From assembly GCA_002633005.1 (NCBI GenBank), contig NMRA01000315.1:183115-247114 (forward strand): a stretch of 64,000 nucleotides of DNA, in the 5' to 3' direction. A program made the translations under genes and the position numbers. Source of the stretch: Phoronis australis. Lineage: Eukaryota > Phoronida > Phoronidae. Of the stretch, positions 53,285 through 62,200 are shown piece after piece (the stretch's first letter is position 1; each line of letters starts with the position of its first letter). Under the pieces are notes generated by a model. The model was given only the letters and a program-made list of their open reading frames with translations. It did not search any database and was not told where the DNA came from.

Positions 53285-56200
53285 ATGTATGTATGTATGG
53301 ATGGATGCATGTATGCGTGTGTGTGTTTGTACATGTATGTATGTGTGTATGTGTGTGTGTGTCTTACCACATTAAGAGTTAGTTTAGTTCAAATGTCTTA
53401 GCTTATCAAGTAATCGAAATAGTCAACAAATCAGGACAAGGTTCTCTACCTCAAACAATTTAGTTTTGCCTAAACACAGAACTTCGTTCTATTCTAAGTC
53501 CTTCTTTATTCAGACCATTCAACAGTGGAACTATTTGCCAAATAGTCTAAAGGAGGCTGACCGTCGTGATGATTTCAGACATCAACTCATTAGTTACTTG
53601 TGGTCATCATAGCTGTCCCTCCTTTTTGTCACTCCAATGTATATACCACAAAAGACTTTATATATTTATTTATTTTTAATCCAATTTGTAAACACTGTTT
53701 AATTTAATGTATCTTAATTTAATTTATTTATCTATCTTAATGTATTTAATTTAGAGATGCAGAGGACCATGCTGGATATTAGCCTTTGGCTAAAGCATGT
53801 TTTATATTTACTGTATTTTATCCTCTATAAAAAAGTTTTTTATTATTATTATTATTATAATAATTATTATAAATACGCAAGTGCTGCTGCTTCAATGACA
53901 GATTATAATCAAAAACCATACTTTGAACTTTTTGAACAACTTCCCTCAACTATCGATCTTTCTGCATCGTCTTTTGTGACTATGAGAGTAACAATCTACT
54001 CTGTTGATTTTAGCTGCAGTTTGTGCCAAATTGGACCCTCCTGCTAACGGTTCTCTCGTATGCAGCGATATCGGCGGTAGCCGCGTGTGCACGATATTTT
54101 GCAGACCTGGTTTTTCAGTACCTTCGTCGGAATATGGAGGTTACTTCTGCCTAAAGGGAATATGGTCTAAAACTCAAGTGCCAAACTGCACGGGTGAGTT
54201 GATTATATTAAATTAACATTATTGCGGAAATTTTGTTTTTGAATTAGCTTACCCATCTTTAGTGTCATTTTGAATCGCCTTGCCACAGTTTTCCCAACTT
54301 TCCTATTGAGCACAACACGTGCCCGTTCCGTGGACGCAGTTCACAAACAATTCTTCTCGAGATATTGCCACGCATTGCCCTATAACCTAGAAAACCAATC
54401 CCTTTGAAGCGATTTACATTACACCCCACCGCTACACGGATGACATTTAACGCACCAGTTCCCGTATTGACAATATTCCTAAGAAAGGGCAAATATTACA
54501 ATTTTATTTCTTACAAATCGGTTCACTTGAGGGAGTTCTTTAAAATCTACGATAGACTTTTTGATGTTGCTGATATATGTGTTTGACAACACTGAATCCA
54601 TTCTTGTACTGTTTCAGGCTTAATTGGTTAAGCTTCATCTGTCCAATAGTTCCTACGGAAGGGTTAAGTTCATGAAATTAACCTTAAAAATATGAAGTTT
54701 CTGGAAAAAATCCTTCTAAAATGTGACTACCTGTATTCAACTCGTTAGCTGGGTGGCTTTTGTTTCGAAGCCTATGGTGGTCACCAAGTACGACATGAAT
54801 TAGAATTGAGACGGTTCGGTACGGCTAGGTATACATGTCTTCGATTTTGCGAATTTCGGTTCGGTGCACACATCAAATGACGATCATGAGTTTTGTTTTG
54901 AAACAGTATATTTTAACAGGAAGTTAAATAATTGTTAACAGCAAACAACATATTGCAAGTTCTTTTTCAGAAAAAAATAACTAATCAGCATGCTTTGGTG
55001 ACAGTGAAGCCCATTGCCGGGGCGTAGACGATTTTTCTCGCAACAGAGTACATGGAAACTCTTTGCCGGCACAGATGTTCCTGGGACGTTTAAACATGCC
55101 CTTGACACTGTTCGAGATGTGGAATTCACTGTAGTTCGTTCTCCACCATCTCAGACAGTTTTCATTTTTAGTACTTCTTGACGCAGAGTCTTAACCCTGC
55201 AAATTCCCCCCTTGTACTCAAACAATTAGAAAATGGTTCGGCGGCACACAAAATTTCAATGTCACCATGTACAGTTTGCTTCAATACAGCACTCATTTGT
55301 ACTGCTGGTTGTGAGAAGCTGGTTTGCTGTCAATGTTGTTACACTTTGGTTCACCATACTTGACAATCTAGTGCATACGTTGCTTTGCGGTCGTTTTTCG
55401 CCCACCCTGAAATGCGTAAAATACTCTCAAACTGACGACTTCGCTTCCTTTGACATACTGTCCTGTTTTCTATCTTTTACCACCAAGCAACGTTGTCATT
55501 AAAGCTGGTTCCGAGTACATTGTGAGCGGAAGTGCTTCGCTGAGAACCAGTAATGGCAAACTGCGTGGTGTACTACAGAAGGTCATTTGTTCACAAGGAT
55601 TATTGTTTTGAAAGAAAATATTGAACTTTGTGCACGTATTTTGCTACCAGAAGGAACTGAAGTCGCAGTAGGGACCGGAGGCTCTATAATTTAAGATATC
55701 CGTACTATTCCGAACCTTCCTGAATATTGGTTCAGTCGTATCGTGTCTCAGCCATAAGTAGAAACTATGATGCGTAAATCGTAATACAACTCAAGCTAGC
55801 AATAGTCAACACGTACAATGAGTGTGTACGAAAGTAGAATGGACACATGTTGATGTCGAGTTGGATTTCGAATTCCGAGAACAGATCCCGGACACAGAAA
55901 ATTTTTGTTTCATTTTTGTGGATTTTAAACTAATATTGTGCTGAAAATCTGGCACGATTTATGAGGTACAGTCAAACGTCAAAGAAGAAGTTATATGCTA
56001 AGCTAACCTAGTGAAAAGATATAACTGAAAACAGCTTTTTCCAACAGAGAATAAGATCCCAAATTCTGTTCAAAGTGAGGCATCGTACACGTACAGCACA
56101 AACAGCTCTTGTCCAGACAACGCCACAATGCAAAGAATTAAAGAGCACTTCATTAAAGAAGCTTTGGGGTACTTGTGTACACGTGACTGCTCTGTTAAAG

Positions 56201-59200
56201 ACGTGGTACTGGCGTGCGGTAGAAGCCTGCGAAGACGACGTGATGTGTGGAACACAATACAGCAACGGGTATTTGGTTTAACTAAGACAAAGGTACTGTA
56301 AATTAACTAACCCACTTTGTATGTTACAAGACGTCAATGATCCAACGACTGCTGCTCATTGTTGGATGTCCAATCGCAAATATCAATTGGACATACATGT
56401 AGACACGCACTTTCCAAGTTTCAATAATAAACCCACAGCAACATCCACGAAATGGCCAATCAATATACGTGTCTAGTTAAAAGGTCTTGGACTAATTTGT
56501 CTGCCGTGACTTCTTCTTTCTCTCATCATGATCTAGTTAAACCGCTTAAAAGTATCTGATGCCTACATATGTACCTGCCTTAATGGGGAGCAACTCTGTA
56601 GCATGACAACACGTGTAACGTTCCCGCTAAACAATTGGCAGTTTGGATCTTTGGTAAACTTTAACCGGCAGTGGTTCAATGTTTATAGATACATGAAGAT
56701 CTTTTAAGATCTATAAATGGAACGTTCGTATATTGCGAGGTTTGAAAACTCTCGTTTTTGACTGAGGAGGGGGACTAGACTTGTGGTGAGGCCATCATGT
56801 GGTTTACGAGTATGTCTTCATCACAGTACATTTCTTTAGGAATCTACATATAGTTCGCTATTTAGGGGATTCGATTACCACCTAAATCGTGACTGGCCGT
56901 TTTACGCTCCCAATATTTGGTTACCTTTCATTAGCATTACCTTATATACATGTATTCAGATGAACGGCAGACCCACTTAACCCCTGCCTTATCAAGAGAT
57001 GGTTGTGGTGAGGTAAGTAGATGCAGGACAGGGGTTTATTTCATGATGACGAGTAATGACAAAAAGGGGTAATGCGGCACGTTTTGGATGACGTAATACG
57101 TAAACGCTCATTTACTAGGAATGTGGTGCGTCGTGGTTTCATCCGCCTTGATAGCTCTGTTCATGTCATACCTTTTCAGGTAGATTGCAACTCGTCCAAA
57201 CGTCCTTAAGAGTCCTAATCAGAGAGTCTCAACGGCGTTCCATAAACTTTGGTCATATTTGTGGACGTTGCACAAACACTGTCCTCCTAATATTTAAGTT
57301 TCATTGCTAAGTCAAATTTTAGAAACGCTGTTACTAGAGTGGGCACTCAACAATGCTTGTTATTATTTAACTATCAATCGTTTTGATCAATGTACCCTGA
57401 AGGAATTAAAGGGAAAAATCTGCACACATCATCAAAGTAAACTCGTTTTCTAACTAATGAAAAACAACATGTAGTGGCAACTAAGTTTTCTGGTAGTGAG
57501 CATTTAGTGACTTTTTATCATTTATTTTGACAGAATTCTAACCGAGTAAAAAGAATGGCGTCAACAGATACACCTAGGCCTACAGTTGAGAACAAGTTGA
57601 CCATTGCTTTTGCTTTATCCGTGACCTTTGCAAAAGACACGAATTATACTGCTGAGATGCACAACACTGCTGCCCACATGTTAAGTGCTGTATTGGGCAA
57701 GGTTGAAGAAGGTGTCAGGAATGGAGTCGCTTTTCCTTTTGCAGCTGAATTTAACCTCAGTCTGACCCTGAATAACGTTGTGACGAGACCTGTAGAAATA
57801 TTGTGTGACGAGGGATACTTCTGGAATCCATCGAGCGCACGTTGCGGTGAGTGTTGATGAGCAGCTCAGCTGCTTGTCATTCTCTAAATCTATCTCGTTT
57901 TCAGACATGTTGCAGTATCTACATTGTCTGTCGGTTGAAGTGTGCTGTTCCCAAGTAGATTCCCTGCCTAGGTGTAGGCACGCCATTTCCTTCTCACCCC
58001 ACCTTTCGCCTCTCGTTCAGTAACGCTAGGACTTCGCTAAAAAGCATGACTTCGTGAGATTACGTAAGATGTTGCTGTGTATTTTACATGAGAACACGTG
58101 ACTTTGGCTAGATTTTATCTAGGTCCTAACGTTACTGAACGCGCGCCTGCTGTCTCTTTAGCTCGACTTATATTGGGTAACACTGTGTCCGCCGATTCTA
58201 TAACTTACACACAATTTTAGCCCTAACTTCACTTAATCTTCAAGTGAAGTACTACAGTATTTATAATACCCCGCAATGTTCTAAGCATTTCCGGAAGTAA
58301 AGCAGTAAACACTTTCTTCAGTTGGACTTTTCACCAGTATTCAAACTCGTTCCAGAACTTCGCGAATTTCTGAAAACCTAAGCAAAGCTCTACAACATTC
58401 GAGACTATGGTTCTGTTTTCTAATCACTCATGTAATGGAACATTCTTCTAGAATGTACTTCAGTTGCCTTGTCTACAAATTACGTCATCACTTCCCTGAC
58501 TCCTGGGTCATTGTCTTGAAATATCGTCAAGTATTTCATTGTAAAGCAATCACACCATCTCTAGCCTGTCCCCATTTGTCAGGTCAACCAGGTGCTATAT
58601 GCTAGCAAATAAATACATGTAAAGAGAGCCAAGTAAAACCTATATAACCAAAATTAATGCCAGCCTACCCCTAACAGATTTTCAATAATCTAAAGCCTAA
58701 CCAGGGATGTTCTTCACGAGCTCGCCAAATATGCTAAAAATTAAAAATCAGTATTTTTTCTGATGTCTCGGGGGAACGTGAAAGAGCTGCAACTTGCTCA
58801 AATATTGAGTTGTCGCAAACACCACGAAAGCAACGCCCTCGACGCTATTATATTATAAGCCTCACGAAAGCGAAATCAGCATGCGATGGATTTTTGCACT
58901 AACCACATGGAGGATAGCTAGTGCTGTGGTTGGTAGTACTTATTCTACGTAGCATTTATCGACTAATAAATACTTGAGCTCATCTTGTAAACAAATCTCC
59001 GAATAATGCCTTTTGCAGCTGTTCTAATTGGACCTGTGATTGGCTGGTGATAATGATTCTTGGTGTTTTTGATGTGAAATTGGTCATTTTAAACACTTTA
59101 AGCAATGGTCACACTCCTTGACTGATTCAACAACTAATGCTGGCTCTGTCTATTACTCGATATCAACTAATATGATTTGCAGTCTCTATATCACCAGTAC

Positions 59201-62200
59201 TCGATATTTGCTGAATCTTTAACTGCTGATTTGGTAACTGTTATTGAAACAGAACAGTAAAATGAAACTTTGAAACCATAACCAGTTCCAGTCTAGCTAT
59301 TCCTTACTCTCAACGTTAACCAATAGGAATGTCTGAAATTGCGTTATTCTGTTCTGATGGTCAACGAGAAGCCATATTGAATGATGCACTATCCTGCCCG
59401 TCTTAGCACGTAGAAAGAGTATGTGATCCACACGTTTGATTTATTCTTAACCACGTAGTATGAGTGATTTGCGCTCAAATTGCAATAGAAATCAACGATA
59501 TACCATATAAAAACTTTTTATATCAATATTCTAGGAACACTTTTTTCACAGGGGAAAACAAATTTGGCCCTGCGCTATACAGATGCCAAACATTTTTTGA
59601 CAATACATCTATAAAAAATAACAAAATGCAATACTGCAACAATATAATACGTTATAGAGTAGGACATTTAATAGTTTATTTTGTACAAAATAAATTACAA
59701 ACTTATTACTTGTTGTAACACTGGTTGATGTATGCACATGTGATTCGGTTCTTTAATCATTGGGGATTTCTGACTTTGTACTGCGTTATTATCATTTTAA
59801 TCAATGTTAAAAATTCAGCCTCTTAAGAAACGGAGCACTCGATTTTCTAAGACTTACGATATGTAATAGAGCAGCTCAAGAGTTTTTAATTGGCATATGT
59901 TCTATAAGAATGGAACTTTATTTTGGGTGTTTCTTTATTTCATCTAGACGAATGCAAATTTGTGTGATGTTACTTTATTTTGCAGTCACGTGCCCAGCAG
60001 GATTCTTTGTGAACAGTGCTGGGGGTTCTTCGTATAAAAGGTGCTCGAAATGTGATATTGGGGAATATCAGGATAGAATTGGCCAAACACAGTGCAAGAA
60101 GTGTCCACCAGGAACTCGTTCGCCTTTTGCTGGAGCAAAAAATCTCGTCGAGTGTGAAGGTAAAAACATGCGCCAACTCAGGGGAGGGTGGGGGGCTCGG
60201 GGGATCGAAGTAGCTCCCTCAATTTGTCGGAATGGGCAATAAGGACCGCTTCAGACAAACAAATTCTCAGAGAAAAGTTTAATTCGAGAGAAAAATCCAC
60301 TAAAACGGCAGGAACTACCAAAATTCGGCGAGTGCACAGTTCACGGCTCTGAACATACCATGCAAAACTTTAAAAGGTTCACATTCTCAAAAATTCGAGC
60401 CCTCTCATTTTTTGGTCTGGGTGCGCGCATGGGTTCAGTTTTTTGATCACATTTCTGTTCCGTAGTTTATCAAAATGCTTGTGATTTTATCAGTGGTCCG
60501 TCAGTAAGTTCAACGATCTTCGTGTAAGGGAAGTATAGTCCCATCACTGAACTTGAATTTCACAGATGTGCTTACAGGGACTGGGTAGGCCTCAGGTGTC
60601 AGAGCAGCTTGTACTTATTGCAGAGATTGACAGCTGCGAGTCATCTCCTTGTCAGAATAACGGAATTTGCATAGATGGAAAAAGTTCGTATCACTGTGAA
60701 TGTGCACTGGGCTTCACAGGTAAGACGGTGTGCAAATAATTCCGTTTCGGAATTTGACAGTAGAGTTTGATTTTCGTCATTTTAAACACAGTCTGGAAAC
60801 TGAACAACGTACATTTAACCATATTGATTTTAATTTGTTGATCTTTTGCTGAATCACATGGAATTTTTTTAATAAGTTAATCGTTGAAAGTTGTCTCTCT
60901 TTCCATGGTTAGATAATTTAGACCAATTCCAAACAATAAGCCGCACAACAATATTTATCAGTGGTTTGTACATGTATTTTCTGCCAACTGCTTATTTATG
61001 ATTTTGTCTTCTTACACAGGTACCGATTGCACTGAATTTGATTGTAACTTCCATGAATGTAGAAACAACGGAACGTGTTTCGCCATTGGCAGCGATTACA
61101 ATTGCACTTGCCTTGAAGAGTTTATTGGGGACCGGTGTCAGTATCAACGAGGTTAGTTGGCTCTATTTAAATGGTAGCTGTTGCTATAGACGCTTCTCTT
61201 GTGTTTCTTACGGGATTGACGATTTGTCGATGAAGTCTCGGTACTTAGTCTACGTAAAACCAAAAATGTATTATAGTTTAATTACACAGATCTCTATCCT
61301 ACTTACTTCGACACGACGTTTCGGTTCGTCATTATTACGGTCATCTTCAGCTTTACAGAATTTTTACACGACGAGCACAACCGGGGCATGAAATGTTCAG
61401 TGATGATTATTTTATCAATACCCCCAAACTCGAGCCAATCTTCATTCATCGTCGGCTGCTCGGGATGCTTAATTAAATAGCGGTTTTAACCAAAAATCTT
61501 ATTATTTCTTGGTTGATCACACAGTACCTTTGACAAGATTATATCAAGAAGTATTTGTGAACCTATAATTATGAAGGACTCACGTCCGTCTTACGTCACA
61601 GATCTCCAATTTTACTGGGTGCATATAGAGACGGAACTTCGTCAAACTCTGTCTCTTGCATATAATCGACACCAAACCAGCAATTCCAGATTCTCCGGGT
61701 TCCTTTAATGGCGTATTAGGTCACGCCGAAACTTGATGCGTTGCTCACCTCGTCACTCCGGTCATATTCACAATATCATAGGCAGTGGATTGAGGCCCCT
61801 GCCAGATCAACTGGTCAATGCTCATTCAAAAAAAGTAAAATGTGAGATAACAACTGAAGTACTTGCGTGTACTTGTATTTACCGGGATAAGCCTACTGGT
61901 ACCCAAAAACATTGCGATCGTACTTGTAAATCAACTTTTGACTTTAATGGCTACGGCATGTAACAAAAACTTCCCCATCTTACTCTCATATGCAATATTT
62001 TATTCTGTAAGCGTTCGTCAATTCTCAACAGCTTGGAGTAAATTTGAAATCTTTAAGAGTTTCAGAGTATCTGTGGGGAAACACAACCCATGGACAACCT
62101 GAATATCTCTTTATGGGGATTAAAAACTAAAATTTAATAAGCCTCTTACTCTCATGAAATTGGCCTCATTTAAACCCCTACATTGATAAATACTGTTGGA

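Noticed and set aside
52952-53382. Cluster of Tyr/Ile/His/Cys-rich frames
   Set aside because: They are translations of the palindromic (TACA)n-(AT)n tract.
61733-61963. Cys-containing frame (C-T-C-I-Y, C-D-R-T-C) between EGF 2 and TSP1
   Set aside because: Spacing fits no EGF, CCP or TSP1 module, and EGF 2 joins TSP1 in phase without it.
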